Shown in pieces: positions 24,023 through 34,655 of a stretch of 64,000 nt of DNA. The DNA lies in NCBI GenBank assembly GCA_963971425.1, contig OZ020515.1, forward strand, positions 14,462,291 to 14,526,290, read 5' to 3'. The position numbers and the translations under genes were made by a program. Under the pieces are notes generated by a model. It had not been told where the DNA came from. It was given only the letters and a program-made list of their open reading frames with translations, and ran no database searches. The number at the start of each line of letters is the position of its first letter. Positions within the stretch are counted from its first letter, which is position 1. This stretch comes from Bryoerythrophyllum caledonicum. Its lineage: Eukaryota; Streptophyta; Bryopsida; Pottiales; Pottiaceae.

Positions 24023-26083
24023 TTAGTGGAATATTGGTAGGATAGTATCTACTACCAAGATGGTGTTTTGGAGGATGCAGTATAAATGACTATGGCGGTC
24101 GTGTATTATGGGTATTGGTTGGTTATTTTCAATGCGTCTATTGTGTAATAATATAGACATGGCATGGTGGGTGGCGATGGTATTAATATTTTTAAATGTG
24201 TGTTTAATGTTGGTGATGGGAAGTTCAAATCTATCCGCAAGTGTTGTTATTGGTGGGTTATGTGATGAGGTTCGAGCCCTAGCTGTAACAATGATGATGG
24301 GGTCGACTTTCCAACCATGGCTTATTATACTATCAAGTAGAGGTTGATATTTAATGGTTTTGTTTAGAATTGTTTGAGCTGAGAATCGGTCATTACAGTA
24401 TGCAAATTCAATAAATTGCATTGTTAAATTTGGGTTTATATTGGTGGAAGGGGTGTCGTTTAGTAGGAGGCCTCGAACACATAGTATGATAGGCCGAAAT
24501 CGAGCATTACACTGGCAGCGGCAAAGGAGGCATGTACATGGAAGGAGCCATGGGGGGATGGTATTTTCCGGTGGGTTATTGTTGTAGGTGCCTGCATTCA
24601 TGAGGATGTAGCAACGGGATTTATTGGAGGAAATTAACATTTTTCTAAGTTCCCATACATCTTTGTTATGTCGTTTGGTGATTAGTGCATGGATGTGAGG
24701 GTGTTTACAGTTTAATAAAAGATTATGCCATGTCTCAGGATCAGTGGAGTTGCATATGGAGCATGTTATAGTGGGAAATTTTATATGTCCAAAGTATAGT
24801 TGTTTTCGGGCGTTTCCCATATATTGGCCAATTTGAAATTTAATGAGGCAAGTGGTTTGGGCGTCAGTGATGGTTGAGTCATTCCAAAAGTTAGTTGAGA
24901 GTTTTGTATTAATGTCAGTGTTATTCAACCATTTTTCTATGTTGGGAAATTGTGTTGCTATGATTTCTAAGTTGTGAACTCGATCATATTTTAGTAAATA
25001 CTTATCTAGAAATCGTATTGGTCCATTGTCTGGGGAATTTATCATGTTAGGCCATTGGTCTTGGTGATAATAGTATGGGGTGGGATGTGCATATTCATGT
25101 GGTTTGGAAGCATGTTTATAAGGTTTATTAGGGCCTTCTTTGGCCAATTTGCCGGCTTGTTCATTGCCTATTATATTGGAGTGGGCTTTAACTTTAAGTA
25201 ATATGGTGGGGTGTGTTCTTTTGAGGAGGAGATGAATTATGGAAGTTAAGAGGGTTTGGTCCGGATGGTTAGTATGAGATGTTGGGTGTTTGATATGGGT
25301 ATTGAGAAGATAAAGGATATTGATGTAATCTGTGAAGATATATGTTGGTTCATTTGGGAATTGTTTCAGAATAATTTTCAAAGTTTTATGAAGAGCCATC
25401 ATTTCTGCTCGTAGAATGTTTTGTAGGCCAGGTAATCTTTTGGAGATGTTTAAGTTATTTTTAAACTTGTGGATACCATATCCAGCAGCTTCGTTTTGCC
25501 ATATGTCACGATTGGTTTCAATAGGTTTAGTGAAGGATCCATTTGTATAGTAACAATATTCTGGTTTGAATTTTAGAGGAGGGTTTGTGTTATAATATGG
25601 GTGAGGCGGGAGAGGGTGAGTATTTCTATTATTAAAAGGGGGATAAGGGAGGGTGGACCAAAGTTTATTCTGATTGATTTTGATTTGGAGTGGGGCCGGT
25701 GGTGCTGGATTTGTGTGAATGTAGTCAATGCCTAGGGATTGTGTTGTGGTGTGGATTATAGCTAATTGTTCTGTAGTACATATGATATTGTTGCTGTAAT
25801 GTATACATAAGATTTGTAGATTAGATGGTTCAATGTATTTTTTGTTATATGTTTTATTAAGAATGGGTGTAGTATATGTGATGGTATCGGCATCAAAGAG
25901 TGTAATGATGTGTATATCAGGGAATGGTCTTGTAAATGGTGTAGGGTTTTTGTACCAATTTATGTCTGGTGCAATTATGAAAGTTATATTATTTGGATGT
26001 TGTTGAGCGGTTAATTTGGCCCAATGGATGGCTTGTTGGACACTTGAGTGGTGTGTGGATGTGCAAGTCCTATGCCATGCCAT
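24023..26083 (-). CDS. LINE copy 1 RNase H ORF, 686 codons, catalytic residues lost
   Basis: This frame is open from 26083 to 24023. RNase H spans about residues 175-315: CYYTNGSF (the first catalytic Asp is Asn181), RAEMMAL (Glu227 kept), FTDY (Asp252 kept), KVKAHSNIIGNEQAGKLA (the last Asp is Gly311). Two of four metal ligands are lost, so it should be inactive. A zinc-knuckle-like ITCSICNST...WHNLLLNC follows, then about 230 residues with a second Cys-rich patch (PCTCLLCRCQC). Residues 20-70 (TFIIAPDINWY, IITLFDADTITY) form an unidentified module before RNase H. The G-poor sense strand makes TAG and TGA rare, so openness alone is weak evidence of selection. The start codon is the first Met after a stop and is not a natural start. 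Confidence 0.7.
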   Translation of the reverse strand: MAWHRTCTSTHHSSVQQAIHWAKLTAQQHPNNITFIIAPDINWYKNPTPFTRPFPDIHIITLFDADTITYTTPILNKTYNKKYIEPSNLQILCIHYSNNIICTTEQLAIIHTTTQSLGIDYIHTNPAPPAPLQIKINQNKLWSTLPYPPFNNRNTHPLPPHPYYNTNPPLKFKPEYCYYTNGSFTKPIETNRDIWQNEAAGYGIHKFKNNLNISKRLPGLQNILRAEMMALHKTLKIILKQFPNEPTYIFTDYINILYLLNTHIKHPTSHTNHPDQTLLTSIIHLLLKRTHPTILLKVKAHSNIIGNEQAGKLAKEGPNKPYKHASKPHEYAHPTPYYYHQDQWPNMINSPDNGPIRFLDKYLLKYDRVHNLEIIATQFPNIEKWLNNTDINTKLSTNFWNDSTITDAQTTCLIKFQIGQYMGNARKQLYFGHIKFPTITCSICNSTDPETWHNLLLNCKHPHIHALITKRHNKDVWELRKMLISSNKSRCYILMNAGTYNNNPPENTIPPWLLPCTCLLCRCQCNARFRPIILCVRGLLLNDTPSTNINPNLTMQFIEFAYCNDRFSAQTILNKTIKYQPLLDSIISHGWKVDPIIIVTARARTSSHNPPITTLADRFELPITNIKHTFKNINTIATHHAMSILLHNRRIENNQPIPIIHDRHSHLYCILQNTILVVDTILPIFH

Positions 26084-27120
26084 TTGAAATCAAATGCTTT
26101 CCCTAGTGAACCAAAAACTTTGTCTTGGTCATAGGGTGAGAAAAAATTATTTATAGTTGTAGGGCAGCTTATTGGTGATGAGAAGTATGAGTGTTGTATG
26201 TCAAATAATTTTGTTAGAGAGTGAAGGATTTCAGTTGGTAAAGTATAATGTGCCGGTTTAATGGGGAGTTTGTTGGGTAGTTGAGGTTTGTATTGTTGGT
26301 ATAGCCAAATTATTTCAGTTTCAAAGGATTAGGTACGTGGAGTGATGTCAATAATATTGTGGTTAGATTGGTGGTATTGCTTCCATAGCCATTTTAATCG
26401 TGTAGTGGGTATGGTGGTAAGGTGATATCCATTGTGTTCATAGAGGTGAGCTTTTTCATTTTTGATTATTATTGTGGGTGTGGAAGTGTTAATATCGATT
26501 TCTATGTAGCATTTTGTGGTAAAGATTGAAAGGAGTGGGATGTTTGTAGGAGGGTGGATATAGCGCATATCAGTGGTTTGTATGTGGGAATGGTGGGCCG
26601 CTATGATATTGGCATAGTGGTTGAATTGTTGTTGTTGGAAGTAATTGATAAGGAGTGAGAAGTTGTGTTTAATTACAATTGTGTTATTCCATAGAAATAG
26701 ATGGCGTTGAGGTTGCCATTTCATATATTGTGTGTTGTTGTTGAGTATCCATTGATAGATAAATGTTTCGTCATGTTTTACAATGTTATTTATGTCGGTG
26801 TATTTCCACGTGCAATGGTGTATTATCCTAAAAATAGGATATGTAGAAGGATTTTTAACTGTCTGTGATGGAGGACGTGTGAGATTGATGTTATTGTATA
26901 AGAAGGGGGGTTCAGGGGTTGTTGTGGTTGACGTTCTAGTATTGTTGTTTGTGGTAATGTATGTGTGTTTTAGCATACGTGGTGGATAATGGAGGGTGCA
27001 TATTGCAGGACAATGTTTTGTACATGTCGGTTGACAGAATAATTGTGTGGCAATGTGAAGTGCTCTTTTGATTAGTTTTGTAGGGGTGTTATAGGAAAGT
27101 TTGAAATCATTGTGATCCAT
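26084..27120 (-). pseudogene. LINE copy 1 connecting region with chromodomain-like segment
   Basis: The 263-codon frame 27120-26329 links RT to RNase H. Residues 94-143 (26692-26841) read YPIFRIIHHCTWKY then FIYQWILNNNTQYMKWQPQRHLF. The spacing of aromatic residues and the YxxxW...W.P...LF pattern resembles a chromodomain (YxVexIL...YlVKWkGy...TWEPxxNL). Two of the usual cage aromatics would be Tyr and Trp. Earlier residues 30-45 include CxxxCxxxxC. Function is unassigned, and copy 2 shares part of this region (47600-47690). Confidence 0.5.
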
Positions 27121-27129
27121 TAGAGGTGT

Positions 27130-29330
27130 ACCATTAGGTAGAGTAATATGTTGGAGTTTTGTAATGTTATGTGTGTGTAGTTTTTGGAGTAATTTGTTTG
27201 ATAGTGCGTTATTTAAGTTGGATTATTGTTCGTTTTCTGTGTTCCAAATTTGTTTGAGTGGTGATGGCTTTAGAAAATTGTTCAAGGGTGCTACGAAGAT
27301 GAATGCCTGCATAGGATTTTAGTAGGAATATAGTACGGGTGATGGGAGAACGAATGCAGTCTAATTTTTTGAGGTGTGAAAGGAGTTGAGATCCGCCGTA
27401 TTTAGCAAGGATAAATTTCAGAAGACCGTTATATATAATTCCAAGTTTTCATGTGTCATTCAGTGCTTTAAGTAATTGGTCTCTTATACATCAAAAGTAT
27501 GCATTTTTTAGTGAGAAGGCATCCATGCCATATAAATTTATTGGAAGTTGGATAATAATATTTGACATGCATTTGGGAAGACCACAAATGGTTTTATGGA
27601 GTGCAATGATTTTCTTGTCTAGTTTTTTGATAGCAAGCATGGAGTATGGTACTGAGTAAAAGCTGTATGCTATGCCTGCTTTGATTATAGTATTGGCCAT
27701 ATGGATTTTTTGTTTCATTGTACATGGGCATGTTATAAGATCACTGCATTGTTTGATTAATTTGGTAGTTGTGGTGTGTATTTGTATTTTCCATTTTAAA
27801 GAAGCTACAAGCTGAATTCCAAGATAGGGATATGGTTTGTTTTGATGTAAAGTGGGTATGGGTTGTCCACGAAAATTAATATTTGATGCTTGTAAATGGG
27901 CTTTGAATGTGGTGGGGTTCATTTTTGATTTGTTAGGGCTACCTGTTAGTGCGCACTTGGATACTCCAAGGTCCATACGGGTCCAGTGACAGAATCTGTC
28001 AAGTTTATTAAGTTGAATTTGTATGGATTGTAGTTGGGCGGTTAGAGCTGTGAGGTCATCGGCATATGCAACAGAATTAATGGTGGTGATAGATGTTCGG
28101 TAAGTATAGCCATTGTTTCCTCGTTGCAGCCACCGTAGTAAGGATTCGAGAAAGATAATGAAGAAATATGGACTTAGTGTATCCCCTTGGATAGTTCCAC
28201 GTTGGATGGGAATTGGATGGGTTTGTCCAAAGTGTTCGCCTATGTATGTAGTGGTGGATTTAGAGTATATATCACCAATGGCATCTAAAGGGTATTCTAA
28301 ATCTTACATGATGGCTAGTAAGCGAGCATGATCAATAGATCTAGAAGCATTTTTGAAATTTATATACAAAATGTAGATGTCTTGATTTGTAAATTTAGCA
28401 TCTTCAAGGGCGGAAATGATGGTTTGAAGTTGTCTGGTTGTATCTCTTTCTGCTCTAAAACCCTCTTGAATATTGTGGAGAATACGGTGTTTTCCACCGT
28501 AGGTGGATAAGATGGATGTTAATGTACTCGTAAATAGTTTATATATTGTATTTGCCAGTGCAATAGGTAGGTGGTTGGGGAGATAAGATGGATCACCTTT
28601 TTATATCACAGAATTGTTAAACTAGTTTTCCATGAGGGTGGGATTTGTTTCTGTTTGTAGCAATGTTTGAAAAATGTAAACAATAGAATATGAAAGCGGT
28701 GGGGGAGGTTTTTGAGTATAGCGTTAGGGATTTTGTCTAGGCCTGGAGCTTTGTTGTTACCCAAATTTTTTAAGCATAAATCATAAAGTTCTTGGTCAAA
28801 GTATTTGTAGAGGGGAACTTGTTGTTCTCCACGTTTTTCTAATGTGAAGCCATCTAAGTCATGCCAGGGATATTGTCTCACTCCGCATGTACAAGTGGAT
28901 GGATATTGTGGTTGATAATAACAAGTTGGAACAGTAGGATAGTTATTTATAGATTGTTGTAAATATATCTCGTTTGCAATTTCTTCACGGGTTGTGATGA
29001 GATTGTTGTATCTATCATTTATACAATTTCGTCGACATGAGTTGTTATCTTTGAATACTCGTTTATTTGTCTTCTTTGGGCTTTTGTCGTATAGTTTTTT
29101 GTATTTAGATATTGCTTTTTTTACACAATCTCTGGAATACTTAGCGGTGATGTTTCGAGCTAGTTGATTTGCGTTTTTTGCAATTGTCGCTAAATTTTGG
29201 AGCCACTCTTCATGTGGTATAGAATTTGCGGGAGGTGGTGGTATGTGAACATGAGGATGATTTTGGATTGTATTTACAATAGGATGATTTCTCCAGTTAT
29301 TATTGTTATTAACTATGTAGATTATTTTCC
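27130..29330 (-). pseudogene. LINE copy 1 reverse transcriptase
   Basis: Start-of-RT motifs VRQYPWHDLDGFTLEKRG and LGNNKAPGLDKIPNAILK lie near 28700-28880. The frame then breaks; GTIQG..LSP is seen near 28190, and the catalytic box SVAYADDLTAL with YADD at 28055-28066 is intact. It is followed by the thumb region (KKIIALHKTICGLPKCMSN). RT copies element RNA at the nicked site. Frameshifts at about 28600 and 27980 break it. The RT motifs and their order are firm. Confidence 0.87.
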
Positions 29331-30439
29331 TTACAATGTGATATGTGAAGAGGTGTTTTTCCATTGTTTAGATAGCTTTTTAGGAAGAAAACCACCTTGT
29401 TTAGCAGTGCGAGCTGTGAGTTGTGGTAAAGGAGCCGTGGAGCATGTTTTTTCAAGGATATTAGTCAAATTAGAGATAAGTGTATCTAGAGTTGTGCATG
29501 CAGATTGCCATTGTGATTGTGTTAAATGGGAATTGATGTTTAGTATGTGAATAAGGTTGTCAATGGTGTGTGAGTTTGCCTGTGTGAATTGAGTTTTAAA
29601 TAGTGAGAGATTGTGTTCCAGGATAGGATTGAGCAGCCTTTTAGTATTTGTGGTTGTTAAGGGAGGTGATCGAGATATTAGTGTGTTAGGTGGTAAATGT
29701 AAGTGGATTGGGTAGTGATCTGAATTAAGGTTTAGGGTGGTATCAGTAGTTGATGTCATATTTTGTTGATTAGAAGTGTTTATGTAGAATTTGTCAATGA
29801 GGCTAGTGGTAGAGTAATTGAGGCCTCTTTGTCTTAAATAAGATGTATTTGTAGGGATGTAGGTGAGATTGATATTTGTCGTGAATAATTTCCATTGTAT
29901 ATCGTCATTTGTTGGATTGGTATGTATGTTGTCTATTGTTCGGCCAATGAGGGCAATGTCTCTATTAAAGTGGCCGCATAGTAGATGTACATGGTTTGGA
30001 TGGTTGTTAAGGATATCAGAAATAGTGCCTTGGATAGAATTGATGAGTCTAAGGTCTTCAGAATGTGTAGACATGTATATGTTTAAGATTAACCAAGTTG
30101 TAATGGTTGGTTTGCTATTCTTATTATTTGAAGGTATGGTGAAATTGAGGACGGCGTTGAAATCTTTGAGATGTTACCAGGGAATGCATATTTGTTATGT
30201 ATCATAGTGATAAGGCCTCCTCTAGCAGGAGTATATGGAATTCTACGCTGAATGCACCTTGTAAGCGCGTGTGTATTGTTAAAAATGAGTTTATAGTTGG
30301 GAAACAAGTTTTGAATATATTTAGTAGATTTTTTGGTGGTTAATTTGGTTTCTTGGATATTTATAATTGTAGGGGTGATTAAGGTATTAAGAAGCATATT
30401 GTGAATATGTGGGAGGGAAGTGTTGAGGTGAAAAGTATT
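29331..30439 (-). pseudogene. LINE copy 1 AP-type endonuclease
   Basis: Motifs in order are IINIQETKL (catalytic Glu, near 30350), GGLITMIHN, LLCGHFNRD (29960-29980; normally GDFN, so the Asp is His here), a LIDKFYI segment and NSDHYPIHL near 29700 (the SDH catalytic pair). The domain nicks target DNA to prime reverse transcription. Loss of the GDFN Asp and several stops make it inactive. Confidence 0.82.
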
Positions 30440-31218
30440 CTAGGTAGTTATGTAGGTTTGTGGATTGTCAGTTATTGTGGTGTGGGATGAGGATGCAAGA
30501 GGAGGACGGAGAGGTGGTGGATGTGAATATTCTCGTAAAGGGTCAAAAGTGCGATAAGTTTCAACCAATAGGTGTTCAGGCAAATAGGGAAATCTATTTT
30601 TGAGGTTTTCTAGTATAGGGGTTGGTATTTCAGTGTGTAAGAAGTCATATAGTTCTTTATGAATAGAGGATTTATTTGTGAGGATATGAGTGAAGTCATT
30701 TTGAAGTTTGTATAGGGATGTGGTATGTGAATGTGTCACTTAGGGGGGGTTTTGAGTGAGGCCAATTTTTGTAATAATGTTGATGTCCATTGTAGTGTTG
30801 ATGTTGTGGTATCTAAGTTTGAAAGGATATTATTGCAAGTCACTAGTGATGGGTGTATAGTGATGACGATAGCATATAAAATATGAGGAGCTATGTAATG
30901 ATTTAAGCTATTTATATAGTTATTTAGATAAGGAAGTTTACGGCTTTGTTCGTCATATTAGTCATGGTTTGGTTTAAAGAGGGGTGCAAAAGATTGTGCA
31001 AAATGTTGATATTCAAAGTGTAATTTATTGGCACTAGGGATAAAATATATTTTTGCGCGACATTGATGTAGTGGTGGATGTGTTTTGAGTAGAATAGGCA
31101 TTGGGCCTGAGTTTTGTTCAATGTCTCTACATCTGTAAAGGAGGTTTGATGTGTCAAATGTATATTGTGAGATATTGTTGGTGTGATGTGTTAAGTTGTT
31201 TGTATTGTTGTTTATCAT
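30440..31218 (-). pseudogene. LINE copy 1 N-terminus with 2A-like motif
   Basis: The frame from 31218 reads LLYRCRDIEQNSGPMP at 31096-31143. The 2A ribosome-skipping consensus is D-(V/I)-E-x-N-P-G-P followed by P, so DIEQNSGP differs at one core residue (Ser for Pro, one C-to-T change). The Arg before Asp stands where Gly is usual (one G-to-A change). Known LINEs of several clades carry 2A near the start of their ORF, where it separates an N-terminal peptide from the enzyme. The frame shifts soon after and resumes at 30739-30440 with a helical, Pro-containing segment of unknown role. Confidence 0.65.
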
Positions 31219-31389
31219 ATGTTTTGTTTGTGTATTGTTTTTGGTTTTTGATGTACTAGAGAAGTATATTATTATAAGAGTAATAATTGTTGAGTTTTTG
31301 AAATTTTGTATTTTTTTGGAATTTTTTTTGGAATTATTTTACATAAGTATAACATAATACTATAGAGTATACTGTCGCGATGGTTGACA

Positions 31390-32640
31390 AAACTAGTTTG
31401 TCATGTCCATTTGTTTTTCCATGATGGATAAACTATAATGAGATGTCTCTACTTCCTTGGATGCCTCGACCTCTCGTTCAAACACTTCCGCTTCATGATT
31501 CTCAATAAGTTGGATGAGATTCATTCAAAGTGTGCTCATCTCGCCTCGCAATGTTCGTGCGGATGTCGTTTGGACTGTGTCTACATAGTGACGTGCTTCC
31601 TCTATGATTTCTTGCTTCATTACGGCCATCTCCCGTTGGACTTTGACAATGGTTTGGTCGGTTCCGCGCTTCACTTCACTTTGAACCATTCCTTGTAATA
31701 TTTCTCTTGAAAAGCCAACATTGGGAGCATTTTCGAGTGCAATCACCGCATTGGCGAGTGCAGAATTTACATTGGTAAATTCCCATTTGGTGATGAACTT
31801 GGTTGATGGTGCGTTAATTCCTTTCAAACTCTTGGGGTGCGGAGTAAACATATTTGCCTAAGATTTTTCCGCTTGAGTTAACATGTTTCTTATAAACCGT
31901 GGGGTTAACAGAATGAATGTTGCAAATTCCAACATGTTTACCATACTCCATCTTGAATAACACGTCCTTCACATTCTTCTTGTCAAAGTACGCCTCAAGA
32001 CTCTTTTCTAAGTCTTCTACGTTTTTTATCTTGCTTAATTTTTTGGCTGTAAGAAGTAATGCATATTTTTTAGCCTTGTCCTCGTTACTCATTTTTCCTT
32101 TAGTTGCAAAGTATGGAGTAAAAATTTTGTAGTTCAGTACAATCTTGTGTTCTTTGATTTTTGGAGCTTATTCTGGGGAGGGGATTTTCACCTATGCAAA
32201 TTCCAGATCTACCATCTTTTGTAGATTGGTAACTTCATAGTCAAATCCTCTTGCAAAACCCTTACGAACTATTTCTTCGTGAAGTTTATACCAGTGTTGA
32301 TTGACTAGGTTAAGACCCGAAATTTTGACAGAAAGAAGGTTTGCAAAAGCCAGAGAATCATAAGTTTTGCAAACCTTTCCACGATTTGGAATTTCTTCCA
32401 CGAGAGTTAGAATAAATGGTTGAATGCCTCAATGGAGACCTATCCCATCTACTACTGGATTTTAGAGATGAATCTTAATGGTGCCACTCCATCTGTTTGT
32501 TTTGTGATCACACATGATAGCTAAAGGCTCGCCTAAGACTTCTCCGAGTGCAATTGTCATGTTGTTTAGAGGAATATATAGTGGCGACCAAAAGCGTCCG
32601 GTGAAACATCTCTCCAATAGATGTTGATCGTAGCATAGTT
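31390..32640 (-). pseudogene. Unknown coding sequence, decayed, coiled-coil C-terminus
   Basis: From about 32555 the minus strand reads as one protein with a few stops and a frameshift near 31830: TIALGEVLGEPLAIMCDHKT, EEIPNRGKVCKTYDSLAFAN, then a Lys-rich segment (32092-31814) and a helical Glu-rich tail (IIEEARHYVDTVQ, LIQLIENHEAEVFERE) ending near 31390. Composition is normal, unlike the adjacent G-poor LINE. I do not recognise the family; a gag-like protein of an LTR element is possible. It starts just upstream of the LINE 5' end and may extend to about 32775. Confidence 0.5.
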
Positions 32641-33695
32641 GGTTGGTTGGGAAGATTTGTTGGGCTCCCTTTGATTAGTACATCTCATAGCACATAACGG
32701 TGGCTTCCTCAAAATGTCACTTGTAAAGATTATACAGGCAAAAATCATGAAGGGGTGTGAACATGATATGCACATAAGTTGTACACGCCACTATCTTCTC
32801 GTTACAAGTGCACTAGTGTAACTGCACGCACTTGTGATTGTGTTCTTGCTATTTTATGAGAGTTCATGTCAATTTGGTAGCTGATTTTCTAAAAAGGCTT
32901 CTCTTGTACAAGTATTTATGGTTGCCACTGTATGTACACCAGATATAGTTAAGGCTTCGTGGTTTCAAGATGAAATGAAGGGATTACCTGCGAAAGTGAA
33001 CCTGTTGAAATAGATGACGAACAAAACAGCCCATGTTACAGAAGTAACCAGAAGGGCACCAAATGCCTCGACCGATCTAAAAACGTCATCTAAAAACGGA
33101 AAGCTAATGTTATTAGGCCCCTTCAGACCACCAGATGAAAGAGAAACCTACGAGAATGATTGTCGAGAATATCACCCAAGTCTATGGTGTCATTGCTCTT
33201 TGAGATATGAACCCGGGCTGCAAGCTAGACAACAACGATTCAACTTTGCACACACACGGCGCAGACAACTTGTCACAATTAATTACACAGTGCTTCAATC
33301 TAGATTGAATCGCTTACCAGTGCTTGTGTTGGCGAAGTGAACACTCCCCGCTGAACTCCGGAGTGAACTCTCCCTCCGCTGCTCTTCGTTGAACTCCTCC
33401 GCTTAACTCTGGTAGCTGCGCTCCTCCGCCGAACGCTCTGCGGGTGGTCGCAGTTGAGATCCGGCGGAACGTATCAAATCACCACTAAGCCCTCAGCTAA
33501 CTTTAACCTCTGCTAAGTTCTTACCACCTCCATCCTAGATTTGGCTGCAACTTATGGGAGGGATGATAGTAAACAAATGTTATGGCAAGCCAGAGGTTCA
33601 CCTTACTGTAGAGCTTTCAGTGTCGAAAATACATGACAAATTCTAACGAAGCCGTCAAAAGTTTACTTTAACATTTCAGGAAGAAAGCGCCCGAC
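32641..33695. other. Intergenic stretch, no gene recognised
   Basis: Only short frames without motifs are present. From 33340 to 33430 the sequence becomes C-rich with repeats of ctccgctgaactc type. The part next to 33696 is the 3' flank of the coiled-coil gene. Confidence 0.5.
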
Positions 33696-34655
33696 TTAAA
33701 TTGATTTGTCAGGAAAATAGGGATCCCGAAACGTTCTCTGCACACCCTCCGAATGCGTCACCTTATCCAACCTCGGGAACGTGGATCTGCGCTGATGGTG
33801 CGGTACTTCGACATCATGTTGATGCGTCGAAGCAATCGTGTTGCTCCGGTGAATCACGCTCTGATGCATATTATGATCAACGTGGTTAGAATACTGATTC
33901 ACATGAGACGAATGCCATAGCGAGCCGTGAGAGCTGGAGCCGACGTCGTCGCTTCTGTGAAGCGAGTTCCCACTCCCTAAACCATGCAGACTCGTCCAGT
34001 ACTCATCTCTTTGCTGCAGATCCGACGAAGGCTGGGGTGGCGATGAATGACGCCGTTGGTAAGACCGGTCCGTCGGAGGCTGGTGCGGCATCTGATGGTG
34101 CTGCCAAGACGACCGATCCTGGACCAGAGGCTGGTGCGGCTGCTGCAACGAGATCTGATCCATCGGAGGGTATTGAGGGTGACCGTCGAAGGAAGAGCGC
34201 CTCCCGACTCGTCTCGCGTCTTTGATCATGATCGCCAAGAAGCCGCTGGCCATGACGAGATCGCTGCGGAGCCTCGTGATCTCCTTGTTCCGCTCCGCAA
34301 TCTTCTTCGACAGAGCGCCGAGTCCGGCGCCGAGCTTCTTCGCGAATTTGCTAGCGGACTCGCACTGGTGCACCTCGATACCCGCGAGGTGGAGCTCCTC
34401 CGCCAGCTTTTCCACCACGTTCTGCATGACCTGCAAGTCGTGCCTGGCGTTTGGATCGCAGCGCTCGAGCTCCTCGGACTGGCGCTTCACGTGCTCCACG
34501 TCGCGCTTGATCGACTCCACGGAGCACGCCAGCTTCCGGCACTCCGCCACCGCACTCCTCCCGGAGCTTTGGAGCAGCGGGTTGATGCCGTTCGTCAGCA
34601 CGTTCGTCAGGCCACCGATCAGCGCACCGATCAATAGCCCCTCGGCACCGGACAT
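33696..34655 (-). CDS. Intact coiled-coil protein with hydrophobic N-terminus, unknown
   Basis: This single exon has ATG at 34655 and 319 residues. Residues 5-28 are hydrophobic and Gly-rich (LLIGALIGGLTNVL). Residues 35-160 are heptad-like helices (VAECRKLACSVESIKRDVEH, LQVMQNVVEKLAEELHLAGI, AKKLGAGLGALSKKIAERNK) ending in DARRVGRR. Residues 165-319 are low complexity, rich in His, Gln, Pro and Ser. A hydrophobic tip plus a helical bundle recalls RPW8-type or HeLo-type membrane-acting domains of plant cell-death proteins, but I see no diagnostic motif. The gene is GC-rich with a clean frame, so it is likely real. Frames on the opposite strand are shadows caused by the GC-rich codons. Confidence 0.75.
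   Translation of the reverse strand: MSGAEGLLIGALIGGLTNVLTNGINPLLQSSGRSAVAECRKLACSVESIKRDVEHVKRQSEELERCDPNARHDLQVMQNVVEKLAEELHLAGIEVHQCESASKFAKKLGAGLGALSKKIAERNKEITRLRSDLVMASGFLAIMIKDARRVGRRSSFDGHPQYPPMDQISLQQPHQPLVQDRSSWQHHQMPHQPPTDRSYQRRHSSPPQPSSDLQQRDEYWTSLHGLGSGNSLHRSDDVGSSSHGSLWHSSHVNQYSNHVDHNMHQSVIHRSNTIASTHQHDVEVPHHQRRSTFPRLDKVTHSEGVQRTFRDPYFPDKSI

Larger units (their letters stand above)
24023..31218 (-). mobile_element. Non-LTR retrotransposon (LINE), copy 1, nearly full length
   Basis: The minus strand carries, in order, an N-terminal segment with a 2A-like motif, an AP-type endonuclease, reverse transcriptase, a long connecting region and RNase H followed by a zinc-knuckle-like CxxC...H...C and a 230-residue tail. 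The frame is interrupted repeatedly up to about 26.1 kb, then open for 686 codons. The sense strand is strikingly poor in G. The second copy at 44985-48194 matches over the RT and connecting region. An AP endonuclease with RNase H places it near the Jockey/I/R1/Tad type groups rather than the plant L1 or RTE groups, but I cannot fix a clade. The 3' border may lie at the poly-A at 22754. Confidence 0.85.
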
